In this document: in pieces, positions 6,756 to 14,575 of the stretch
How positions within the stretch are numbered: position 1 is the stretch's first letter
Layout: each line of letters begins with the position of its first letter
NCBI GenBank assembly: GCA_964424335.1
Contig: CAYRIY010000045.1
Location: 1 to 26,814 of the forward strand
From: CAYRIY01 sp964424335
Lineage (GTDB): Bacteria; Bacillota; Limnochordia; DTU080; RSA5
Reading direction: 5' to 3'
Length of the DNA: 26,814 nucleotides
Translations under genes and position numbers: made by a program
The notes under the pieces: model-generated
The model's input: the letters and a program-made list of their open reading frames with translations, nothing else
Told to the model about the DNA's origin: nothing
Database searches by the model: none

Positions 6756-7725
6756 CTTCTCCCTCCTCGTACAACCAGCACTTAACGAACTGGTCGGGCT
6801 CGACTTGGACGACGGGCGGGTCCGCGCTGCATTTGTCAAAGCGAGACGGGCAGCGCTCCGCAAAGCGGCAACCCTTGGGCGGGTTGATCAAGGAGGGCGG
6901 TTGCCCCGGGATGAACTCCAAGTCCTTCTCCTCGCGCAGCGTCGGCACGCTCGCCATCAACTTTTGCGAGTAAGGGTGGCGGGGCGTCGTGTAAAACTTC
7001 TCGGCAGGCGCCTGCTCGACCATCTGCCCCGCGTACATCACCGCCACTTCATCCGAAAGCTCGCTCGCCGTTCCGATGTCGTGGGTGATCAGGATGAAGG
7101 TCGTCCCAAACTCCTGCTTGATTCGCTTGAGCACGTTCATGACGTTGGCTTGCGTCAGCACGTCGAGCGCCGAGGTCGGTTCGTCGAGCACGACGAGCTC
7201 GGGCTCCGTGACCAGCGCCATGGCGATGGTCACTCTCTGGCGCATCCCACCGCTCAATTCGAACGGGTAACGTTCGAGAAAGTCGAGCGGAATGCCAACG
7301 ATTCGAGCGGCCTCCCGCGCTTTTTGCAAGGCGGCGTCCTTGGTAATGCCCCGCTCGTGCACCAACAGGGGTTCTGCAATTTGATCCGCCACCTTGAGCA
7401 CGGGGTTGAGCGCATTTTGAGCGGCCTGAGGGACAAGGGCAATTTTGGTCCAACGCACTTCCTTGCGAAAGCGCTCGTCGGAAAGGCTCATGGTATCGAG
7501 CTCACCGAGGACGATGCGCCCTTGATACACCTCGACGTTGCGCGGCAAGAGCCGCAGGATCGCCTTGGCAAGCGAGCTCTTTCCACAGCCCGATTCCCCA
7601 AGCACGGTCATGGTCCGACCTTCCCCGAGCCGGAAACTGACGTTGTCCACAGCCTGGACAGAGCCGTTGCGCGTGCGAAAGTAAAGACGCAGGTTTTCGA
7701 CTTTGAAAAAGTCATTGGCACTCAC
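6748..7725 (-). CDS. oligopeptide-type ABC transporter ATPase (DppD/OppD-like)
   Basis: 325 aa, starting with GTG 7 nt after the permease stop; the GAGGGGG just before that stop may serve as its ribosome site. Walker A GESGCGKSS (43-51), signature LSGGMRQR, Walker B VVLDEPTSALD, switch His in LITHDIG, and the C-terminal GCRFAERCPSRFDKC...C cysteine cluster of the family. It forms the ATPase pair with the following gene. The degenerate match of DppD signature and partner signature (MRQR versus QQQR) is the usual pattern of a heterodimeric motor. Confidence 0.95.
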   Translation of the reverse strand: MSANDFFKVENLRLYFRTRNGSVQAVDNVSFRLGEGRTMTVLGESGCGKSSLAKAILRLLPRNVEVYQGRIVLGELDTMSLSDERFRKEVRWTKIALVPQAAQNALNPVLKVADQIAEPLLVHERGITKDAALQKAREAARIVGIPLDFLERYPFELSGGMRQRVTIAMALVTEPELVVLDEPTSALDVLTQANVMNVLKRIKQEFGTTFILITHDIGTASELSDEVAVMYAGQMVEQAPAEKFYTTPRHPYSQKLMASVPTLREEKDLEFIPGQPPSLINPPKGCRFAERCPSRFDKCSADPPVVQVEPDQFVKCWLYEEGEDG

Positions 7726-7731
7726 GGGTCG

Positions 7732-9075
7732 CTAGAGCCCCCTCAGTCTCGGGTTAAAGATACGGTCCAGGGCAAACCCGAGCATCGAAAATCCAAGCCC
7801 TGTCGCGACGAGGAGGACAGACGGACTGAGCACCCAGTAATAATACCCGCGATAGAGCGCCCCGTTGGTGTAGGCGTCGTCCAACACCTTGCCCCATGTC
7901 GGCAGGATCGGATCGCCGAGCCCAAGCACGGAGAGCGTCGCCTCCAAAAATACGTACGAGGGAATCAACACGACGAACTGAGGCACGAGAATCGGCGCGA
8001 TCCGTGGGATCATATAGCGGAAGATGATCCTGAATGAGCTCGCCCCGTAGGCCCGTGCCGCATCGATGTACGACGACTCTTTGACCTGCAGGAAGATCGC
8101 TCGGTACGTCTTGATGCTTCCACTGAATATCCCAAGCAGGATGACGATGGACAGGATCACCCAAATGCTGCGCGAGTACATCGTGCCCACCATGATGAGA
8201 ATGGGCAAGACCGGCAAGATCAAGTTGACCTCAGTGATGCGTTGAATCAGAGCGTCAACCCAGCGCCCCCACCACACGCCGATTGCCGCGATCACCATCG
8301 TGCTCGCCGTCGAACCGACTGCGGCCATGAGGCCAAATGCAAGGGCGATCGGCGCTCCCCAAAGGAGCGCTACGGTAATATCGCGACGTCGATGATCGGT
8401 TCCCGCCCACCCGTGGAGCTGCCCATACACCACAAATCGCGCGTCGATGTCGTCCGTCGACTCAAACATCAGCGCGTCGACCACCAGTCGATAGGTCCCC
8501 TTGAGCGGCCGCGGATCAGCGGAGGTGCCGGGCTCGGCGAACAGTCCGATTTCGGGCGGCATGTTTCCAAGCTGACGCTGTACGCGCGTGAGCTGGGAGA
8601 TGCGGATCGTATCTCTGCTTTTCACGCTCTGCTCTGCGAGACGGATTTGGCGCCCGTCCGGCGTCAACCAATAGACCGTGACGAATGCGTCCGCGCCCGA
8701 AGTCGTCGCGTTGAAGTTGAGGTTGAGCTCCTTGGGAAAGCCGTCGAACGTAAACTCGACAGGAAGCTCGATCCGGACTTCCTTGATGCCATCCAGATCC
8801 TCGGAGGACTTCGTTTCAGGCATTTGACCGCTATCGAGCACCATCGTGGTCGGCAAGTTGACCCCTGGGAAAATATTGAACCAAGCGGGACCCGCATTTC
8901 TCGGATTGTCGCCCCAGACGGTCTCGCCGCCTCGCCAAAGATGAATGGCGCGATCGTACGGGATGGCGATCAATGTGTAAATGGAGACGACGAAAAGCGC
9001 CAGGATCAGGATAAGGCCCACGATCGCAGACGGGTACCGCCGGATTTCTCCAAACCGTTTTGCTAAAGCGCTCAT
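7732..9075 (-). CDS. DppC/OppC-like permease with a large extracytoplasmic insertion
   Basis: 447 aa; ordinary DppC proteins are about 280-310. Helix 1 spans about 16-38. The family landmark that follows it (GTDxxGRD, here GTDHRRRD at 225-232) is delayed by about 140 residues. The inserted loop, roughly 45-215, is soluble and beta-rich in appearance (EVRIELPVEFTFDGFPKEL, ADAFVTVYWLTPDGRQIRL, GTYRLVVDALMF) and should lie outside the membrane, facing the binding protein. The rest is a normal transmembrane domain with the EAA loop YIDAARAYGASSFRIIFRY that contacts the ATPases. The start overlaps the upstream permease stop as ATGA. Confidence 0.92.
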   Translation of the reverse strand: MSALAKRFGEIRRYPSAIVGLILILALFVVSIYTLIAIPYDRAIHLWRGGETVWGDNPRNAGPAWFNIFPGVNLPTTMVLDSGQMPETKSSEDLDGIKEVRIELPVEFTFDGFPKELNLNFNATTSGADAFVTVYWLTPDGRQIRLAEQSVKSRDTIRISQLTRVQRQLGNMPPEIGLFAEPGTSADPRPLKGTYRLVVDALMFESTDDIDARFVVYGQLHGWAGTDHRRRDITVALLWGAPIALAFGLMAAVGSTASTMVIAAIGVWWGRWVDALIQRITEVNLILPVLPILIMVGTMYSRSIWVILSIVILLGIFSGSIKTYRAIFLQVKESSYIDAARAYGASSFRIIFRYMIPRIAPILVPQFVVLIPSYVFLEATLSVLGLGDPILPTWGKVLDDAYTNGALYRGYYYWVLSPSVLLVATGLGFSMLGFALDRIFNPRLRGL

Positions 9076-10208
9076 TGCCTGTTGCCCTCCGCCCCGACCT
9101 TAACCCTCGGATCGATAATGGCATACACAATGTCCAGCACAAACACGGTAATCGCAAGGAGATACGCATAGACCACGACCGATCCCACGATCACCGGAGC
9201 GTCGTAAGAACCGATGGCCCGATAGATGAGTTGTCCCAGCCCCGGCCAGTTGAAGACGCGCTCGAGGACGATCGAGCCCGTCCAAAGCGAAATGATGGTC
9301 AAGGCGAAGCTCGTCACGATCGTCGGCAACGTCGGCCTTAAAATGTACCGACGCTCGATCGCCGAAGACGCGAGCCCTTTGGCCTTGGCGAGGTCGACGT
9401 AATCCTCGCTCGAGTAAATGAGGAAAAACGTGCGCCACGAGTAAATCGTGAAAAAGATTGCGCTGACCACGATGGCGCTGGCCGGAAGTATGAGGTGCTT
9501 AAGGACGCTCAAGGCGTAGGTCATCGTATCTTGCGGCGGAGGGGCGGCAACCATGCCGCCAAAGGGGAGCCAGCGAAGGATGGCGGCGAAAATCAAGATG
9601 AGAAAGACGCCATAAAACCACGAAGGCGCAGCTGAAGTGGGCGCGAGCGCAACCGTGAGGCGATCGATGAAGCTGCCGTACCGACGAGATAAGAACAGTG
9701 CTACGAAGACCGAACCGACGAATAAGAACAGCTCCGCCGTGGCAAAGAGCAAGAGCGTCGGGCCCAGTCGTTCCAAGATGATCAAGCGCACCTGTCTTGA
9801 ACCGCTGTCGCTTGACATGTACTGAGCGCGTCCGAGGTCGAGGGTGAGCGCCTGGCCGAGCGCTCGAAAGCTGCGCTCTATGAAGGGCTTGTCAAGGCCG
9901 AGCCGCCGCTCTTCAACGGCGACCAGCTCCTCGATCAACGCATTGCGCTGTTCAAAGGTGAGCAGGCGCGACTCCGGATTTGCCTGGACCGCCAAGGCGA
10001 CAAACTCCCGGATGTCTCCGCGCCGGATCTCATCAACGTGACCGCCCATGTTGGCGATGAGAATCGAGAGGTATACGCCGACCACGACCGTTGCCATGAG
10101 CGCAACGGCTCGCATTGCCGTAAACTTCAAAACTCGCACGAACGTACTGGTCGAGCCGCGGGCACGCGCCGCTCGAGCTTCCTGAACCGCTATCTCTGAT
10201 CGAGCCAT
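9072..10208 (-). CDS. DppB/OppB-like permease
   Basis: 378 aa. One N-terminal helix (about 30-52) is followed by a long outside loop containing ERRLGLDKPFIERSF, the LGLD-x-P landmark of DppB proteins, and then five or so helices. The EAA loop DYVDLAKAKGLASSAIERR contacts the ATPases, and LERVFNWPGLGQLI near the C-terminus is the family's E-x-x-F-x-x-P-G-L-G motif. The N-terminus has an unusually basic 25-residue cytoplasmic extension (EARAARARGS). GGGTGGGGG stands just before the ATG. The gene follows the 820-aa binding protein by 77 nt, so all seven genes are likely one transcript. Confidence 0.94.
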   Translation of the reverse strand: MARSEIAVQEARAARARGSTSTFVRVLKFTAMRAVALMATVVVGVYLSILIANMGGHVDEIRRGDIREFVALAVQANPESRLLTFEQRNALIEELVAVEERRLGLDKPFIERSFRALGQALTLDLGRAQYMSSDSGSRQVRLIILERLGPTLLLFATAELFLFVGSVFVALFLSRRYGSFIDRLTVALAPTSAAPSWFYGVFLILIFAAILRWLPFGGMVAAPPPQDTMTYALSVLKHLILPASAIVVSAIFFTIYSWRTFFLIYSSEDYVDLAKAKGLASSAIERRYILRPTLPTIVTSFALTIISLWTGSIVLERVFNWPGLGQLIYRAIGSYDAPVIVGSVVVYAYLLAITVFVLDIVYAIIDPRVKVGAEGNRQ

Positions 10209-10285
10209 GATCCCCCACCCATGTCATCGTATATTAGAGGAGTCGAGGACCGCTAGAGGCCCTCGACTCCGTCTATACAGCCATG

Positions 10286-12748
10286 TTACCGGGTAGTCAC
10301 GAACTCGAACGACTCAAAGGTCGGGATGCTGACGATGTTGGATACGACGACGACCTCGAGCCGGTTGGAACCGACCGTGAGCTTCGAGGTTTGCTCAGCG
10401 TCGAGGACGATCTCGTACCAGCCCTCGCCCGCCTGCTCCGCCACGCCGGTGAAGGCAATCTCGCCCTGCGAATTGATCACAAGGTACTTGACCTCGCTGA
10501 TCGCATCCGACGGATACGGCTCGCCGTCAAACGTGACGTCCACCTCAAAGGTGGCGGCGCCTCCGATCGTCACCCTGCGGTCACCGAACACCTCGGCCTC
10601 TGCGATCATGGGCTCGGCAAACCGGGCCCACTTGTCGGCGGGATCGGGGAAGTTCGGATTGCGCTTGAGATGGACAATCTTCTCGACCGGGTAGGCACGC
10701 TCGAGGTACAAGGCGCCCGTACCGATCCAGAAGTGGCCCTTTTGATTGTACCAGTTCGTCAGATTGTTCCAACGTGCCGCGGCTTCGTCATCGCTGATGA
10801 ACTGTCCGAGCGTCGGCTCGTACGGAATGTACCCGCTCGCACGGGACTCGTTCAAGTGCTGAGCCAAAATGGCGATGCTCGGACCGGCGATGTAGCTCAT
10901 CCACTCGACACTGAGCTGATCGGCCTTAGCGGGCGAAAATGCGAGCTGATGGTTGCTTTCGGCGCGGATGCCCAGGCCCAAGTTGTGCCAGGCGCCCGGT
11001 CCTTGGCTGTAATACGGGAACCAACTCGCAACGTTGAGCTCGGCGTCGAGGAAGTAGGTGTCGCTGTAGGTTTCGATCACCAGCGGTTGCGTCGAGACGA
11101 TCTTCACGCCCTTGAAGGAGCGCAGGAAGGCCTCGAGCACGGGTTTCGCGATCGGGTCGAAGATCGGGCTATCCTCGTAGCCGCGATCAAAGTTCAGGAT
11201 GATGGACAGCACGACGTCGGCGACCGAGAAAGCGCTGCCGTCGTGCCACTTCACCGTAGAATAGAGATCCTCCGGGTAGTAGACGACGCTCTTGCGCTTT
11301 GCGGTAGTTCCTTCCGGGAACCTCTCGGCAACCGTGATAAACCGCTGCTCGACGGGATCCCAGTCGGCCCAGGCGTCGGCCGGCACCGCAATTTCAGAAG
11401 CGAACTCGAGATCGACCCAGTCGGACGACTTGCCGACGGGCAGCCCTTCTTCGACGACGATTTCTGCCCGCTCGATCCGCTGCGGCATCGGGAGGCCGGT
11501 GAAGGGGTTGGCGATGGTCGCACTCTCCGCCGTGCCGCGAATGGGCATCATGTCGTACACCCAGTTGGTCCCTGCGATCGGGTTCCACGGCTCGGTCAAG
11601 ATGCTCGGCAGGGCAACGTTGACCGTGCCGCCGACGCGATCGACAAACCTGATGGTGTGCGGCCACAGGAACGTTCCCGAGATGCCGCTCGCGAGGTCGG
11701 CCGTCACTTGGAGCTCCGCACGGCGCGGAATAAAGCTGCTCCGGTCGACGATAAAGATGCGCACCGAGTCCTCCATCGAATACTGGAGCGCCTCGGCCAT
11801 GAGCGCGGTCCGCTCCTCGACGGAGGTGAAGTCGTTGCGGGCCAAACGGTCAGAGACCTCATCAAAGCGGGGATCCGGATCGTAGAACGACCACAGCGTG
11901 TACGGGTAGCCTCGAGGCGTGTAGAAGTTGTCGAAGTTGACGCCAAGGTCCCGGCTGATCGCGGTGCTGACCCATCCACCGGTGTAAATGTGGAAGAGGC
12001 CATCGTTGGGATCGCCGCTAATCCAGATCGCCGACGCTTCGCCGGCGGTCTTGTACTGCCGGTCGGCGACAAATCCGATATCCTCCAGCAGCGAAGCGAC
12101 GTAGTCGCCCATTTCGCGGCGCTCGTCCTCGGTGCGGATGACCAGGATGATCTGGACCGGCTCACCGTTGAAATGCCAGACGCCGTTTACCTTTTGGGCG
12201 CCCAGTTTCTCCATCTCTTCGCTGATGACGGCCTCGGCGCGAGCAAGATCCTGCCCGTACTTCAGCTCGATCGCGCGGGCCACGTCCGCGACCTTCGCAT
12301 AGTCCGGAAAGACCGTATTGAGCGTGGTATAGCGGGCTACGCCCATGCCGCCCAAGATCTCTGCCGCAATGTATTCGCGGTCGATCAGCCAGTTCATCGC
12401 CTCGCGAATCTCTTTGACGGCGAAGGGGTTGAGCTTGCCCGATCCGGGAAAGACCGGACCGACCACGTTGAAGGTCAATTCATTAAAGGAGCCATAAGTA
12501 AGTGAGTAGTCGAGGTTGGGGTTTGCTTGTACCGTACGGAACAAATCAGCGTCCGAGACCGTAAACGAATAGAGGTCGATCTCGCCGACGTTGAGCCGCG
12601 TCACGGCGGTTGTCGCGCTTGCTTCTTCACTCAAGATGATCTCATCGACCCAGGCGCCGTTACGACTCTCCTGCGCAGAAACGCCGATCGCGAGAACGAG
12701 CGCGAGAATCAACGTCAGTGAAACGAGCCAAGAAGACTTAGTAAACAT
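10286..12748 (-). CDS. 820-aa solute-binding protein, family 5-related, permuted fold
   Basis: First gene of the ABC operon, with GGAGGTGG 8 nt before ATG and a clear signal peptide cut near GVSA-QE (25/26). Family 5 landmarks are present but in rotated order. The middle and C-terminal parts of the usual fold come first: LNVGEIDLY at 52-60, LTFN 91-94, IREAMNWLIDREYI 114-127, DSVRIFIVDRSSF 327-339. What is normally the N-terminus follows: GGTVNVALP 373-381, VKWHDGSAFSVADVV 499-513, GTGALYL 677-683, LKRNPNF 694-700. Residues about 721-820 form a beta-rich, Ig-like-looking tail (ATFEVDVTFDGEPYPSD). From memory, long binding proteins of Thermococcales, including a cellobiose binder, look alike, so beta-glucosides or other oligosaccharides are as plausible as peptides. 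Confidence 0.88.
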   Translation of the reverse strand: MFTKSSWLVSLTLILALVLAIGVSAQESRNGAWVDEIILSEEASATTAVTRLNVGEIDLYSFTVSDADLFRTVQANPNLDYSLTYGSFNELTFNVVGPVFPGSGKLNPFAVKEIREAMNWLIDREYIAAEILGGMGVARYTTLNTVFPDYAKVADVARAIELKYGQDLARAEAVISEEMEKLGAQKVNGVWHFNGEPVQIILVIRTEDERREMGDYVASLLEDIGFVADRQYKTAGEASAIWISGDPNDGLFHIYTGGWVSTAISRDLGVNFDNFYTPRGYPYTLWSFYDPDPRFDEVSDRLARNDFTSVEERTALMAEALQYSMEDSVRIFIVDRSSFIPRRAELQVTADLASGISGTFLWPHTIRFVDRVGGTVNVALPSILTEPWNPIAGTNWVYDMMPIRGTAESATIANPFTGLPMPQRIERAEIVVEEGLPVGKSSDWVDLEFASEIAVPADAWADWDPVEQRFITVAERFPEGTTAKRKSVVYYPEDLYSTVKWHDGSAFSVADVVLSIILNFDRGYEDSPIFDPIAKPVLEAFLRSFKGVKIVSTQPLVIETYSDTYFLDAELNVASWFPYYSQGPGAWHNLGLGIRAESNHQLAFSPAKADQLSVEWMSYIAGPSIAILAQHLNESRASGYIPYEPTLGQFISDDEAAARWNNLTNWYNQKGHFWIGTGALYLERAYPVEKIVHLKRNPNFPDPADKWARFAEPMIAEAEVFGDRRVTIGGAATFEVDVTFDGEPYPSDAISEVKYLVINSQGEIAFTGVAEQAGEGWYEIVLDAEQTSKLTVGSNRLEVVVVSNIVSIPTFESFEFVTTR

Positions 12749-13106
12749 ACCTTACACCACCTCCGCTTGATTTTGCATTTACACAACTCTCATGACTCTT
12801 TGGGCATCGGGGTCGAATCCAAGCAATGCGCGCATAACGGCATATACCGGCGCTACGGCCCACCGCCTCGATCATTGTGGAAAGCGCCGTCTCCCTCCAA
12901 TAAACCACCCCCGCGAGCGCATACAATCATTGGATTTACTGGTTATTAGTTTTCAGATTTCAACAGACCTATTGATCTCCCTGCAAGCGGGTGCCAATTT
13001 AGCATGTAAGAATGTATTGGAATAAGTTGGGGCTACGTAGGTTCGAACCAAAAAGCGAGCGTCGGGCCGAAAGTTTCGCTACAATGTAACGTGAGGTGAA
13101 TGGCAA
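12749..13106. other. 358-nt AT-richer intergenic region between ABC operon and globin gene
   Basis: No convincing gene is seen. It should hold the promoter of the seven-gene ABC operon on the minus strand. The best -35-like element is TTGAAA, reading leftward at about 12956-12961, but no good -10 follows at the right distance (GTAAAT / TAAATC at 18-19 nt). On the plus strand TACAAT (13080-13085) lies just before the globin ribosome site but lacks a -35. Composition is clearly AT-richer than the flanking genes around 12920-13020. Confidence 0.4.
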
Positions 13107-13517
13107 TTGCGGATCGACGACGCTCCAGCCCAGGCGACGCCGTACGAAATGATCGGCGGCGAAGAGACCGTTGCAAAGCTCGTGAACGCATTCTACGATC
13201 GGGTGGCGAAACACCCTAAACTCGCGCCCATCTTCCCCGACGATTTCTCCGAAGTGCGCAAGAAGCAATTCGCGTTTCTCACGCAGTTTTTCGGCGGTCC
13301 TCCCCTGTTTGCGGAGCAGTACGGATCGCCGATGCTCCGCCGCAGGCACCTTCCTCACCCTGTCACACCGTCTCGGGCTAAGGCATGGCTCGACTGTATG
13401 GAGGAGGCGCTTGACGAAGCGGGGATCCAAGGGGACGTCCGAGCGTTCCTTTGGGAGCGCCTCAGCATCACGGCCCATCACATGGTGAACACGCATGAGG
13501 GCGAGGAGCCGTACTAA
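13107..13517 (+). CDS. group II (O-type) truncated haemoglobin
   Basis: 136 aa. The TTG start at 13107 has GAGGTGA 7-8 nt upstream; the nearby ATG at 13100 is in another frame. It closely follows the Bacillus YjbI pattern: PYEMIGGEE, FYDRVAKHP with Tyr30 at B10, PIFPDD, FLTQFFGGPP, the proximal haem-ligand His81 in MLRRRH, Trp94 at G8 and ITAHHMVN near the end. Such globins bind O2 tightly and are linked to oxygen or nitric oxide/peroxide chemistry. Relative to YjbI, E7 Thr is Val50 here and HLPF reads HLPH, placing a second His beside the haem pocket. No partner gene is adjacent; it converges with the MoxR gene, 23 nt apart. Confidence 0.92.
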   Translation: MRIDDAPAQATPYEMIGGEETVAKLVNAFYDRVAKHPKLAPIFPDDFSEVRKKQFAFLTQFFGGPPLFAEQYGSPMLRRRHLPHPVTPSRAKAWLDCMEEALDEAGIQGDVRAFLWERLSITAHHMVNTHEGEEPY

Positions 13518-13540
13518 CTGGCGACATCGGGCTGGCGAAA

Positions 13541-14536
13541 TCAGGAGCCGGTCGCCTCAAACTGAACGGGGGCCGCTTCGACCACCTGGCGGACGAGGCG
13601 CTCCTGTGTTTGTCCCCTGAGCTCCGCTTCGGGTTTGAGCGCCACGCGGTGCGCGAGCACGCTGACCGCGTGGCGTTTGATATCGTCGGGGGTGACGTAA
13701 TCCCGGCCTTGCAGGCTTGCGGCGGCCTGCCCCGCCCGAACGAGCGCAAGCGACCCGCGGGGACTTGCGCCGAGCGCAGCGTCGGGGTGTGAGCGCGTCC
13801 CGTGTACGATCCGCACGACGTAGGCGCGCACGGACTCCTCGACCAAGACCTTGCGGACGGCCGACTGCATCGAGACGAGCGCTTCGGGGGTCGTCACCGC
13901 GCTGAGGTCGTCGAGCGGGTGGCGCACCTGCAGGCGCCGTAGGATTTCGGCTTCCTGTCGCTCGTCGGGGTAGCCGATGCTCGTTCGCATAAAGAAGCGG
14001 TCGAGCTGCGCTTCAGGCAGCGGAAACGTGCCTTCGTACTCGACCGGGTTTTGCGTCGCGATGACGAGAAAAGGTGTCGGCAGCGGCCGGGTTGTGCCGT
14101 CGACGGTCACCTGGCGCTCGGCCATGGCCTCGAGCAGCGCGCTTTGGGTCCGGGGCGTGGCCCGGTTGATCTCGTCGGCGAGGAGCACTTGCGTCATCAC
14201 CGGTCCTGGCCGATACTCGAACGTCTGGCTCTTTGGATCAAACACCGAGACGCCGACCACGTCGGACGGGAGCAAGTCCGGGGTGCACTGGATTCGTCCG
14301 AACCGGCAACCGATCGAGACGGCCGTCGCCCTCGCGAGCATCGTCTTGCCCACGCCCGGGACGTCCTCGAGGAGCAGGTGACCCTCGCTGAGCAGCGCTA
14401 CGAGCACGCGCTCGACAATCTCGCCTCCCGCGACGATCACACGCTCGATGTTCGCCCTTACCTCGTCTCCAAAACGCTGGACCGCTTTAACGTCTACCGA
14501 TTCCCCGCTCAACGGGCCGTCACCCTTTCGAGTCAC
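13541..14536 (-). CDS. MoxR-family AAA+ ATPase
   Basis: 331 aa. Walker A DVPGVGKT (58-65), Walker B LLADEINRA (about 118-126), sensor 1 in ATQNP, and the arginine finger region QLDRFFMR, all as in MoxR ATPases, which act as chaperone-like helpers, often with DUF58 / VWA partners. The usual VIVGQEE before Walker A is VIVAGGE here. It is the last gene of a set with DUF58 and DUF4129 proteins. The GTG start at 14536 lies inside a tandem repeat and has no good ribosome site; a TTG in the same frame, 8 codons later with AAGGGTGA 10 nt upstream, is an alternative. Confidence 0.92.
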   Translation of the reverse strand: MTRKGDGPLSGESVDVKAVQRFGDEVRANIERVIVAGGEIVERVLVALLSEGHLLLEDVPGVGKTMLARATAVSIGCRFGRIQCTPDLLPSDVVGVSVFDPKSQTFEYRPGPVMTQVLLADEINRATPRTQSALLEAMAERQVTVDGTTRPLPTPFLVIATQNPVEYEGTFPLPEAQLDRFFMRTSIGYPDERQEAEILRRLQVRHPLDDLSAVTTPEALVSMQSAVRKVLVEESVRAYVVRIVHGTRSHPDAALGASPRGSLALVRAGQAAASLQGRDYVTPDDIKRHAVSVLAHRVALKPEAELRGQTQERLVRQVVEAAPVQFEATGS

Positions 14537-14570
14537 CCATTCGAGTCAGCCGTTCCAATCAGCCATTCGA
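14519..14570. repeat. four tandem 13-bp imperfect repeats at the moxR 5' end
   Basis: Units on the plus strand: GTCACCCTTTCGA (14519), GTCACCCATTCGA (14532), GTCAGCCGTTCCA (14545), ATCAGCCATTCGA (14558). Neighbouring copies differ at 1-4 positions. They fill the gap between the DUF4129 gene stop (14576) and the first moxR codons; the GTG start used for moxR falls inside the second unit. Confidence 0.8.
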
Positions 14571-14575
14571 TGCAA

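Noticed and set aside
6379..8037. 552-aa plus-strand open frame
   Set aside because: Antisense to two clear ABC ATPases and a permease; Arg/His-rich with no domain pattern.
10283..12505. 740-aa plus-strand open frame
   Set aside because: It lies antisense to the 820-aa binding protein, which has a signal peptide, ribosome site and family landmarks. The long antisense frame comes from high GC at third codon positions.
10286..12748. The 820-aa protein as two fused binding-protein genes
   Set aside because: Each landmark occurs once only, in rotated order, so it is one fold rearranged rather than two copies.
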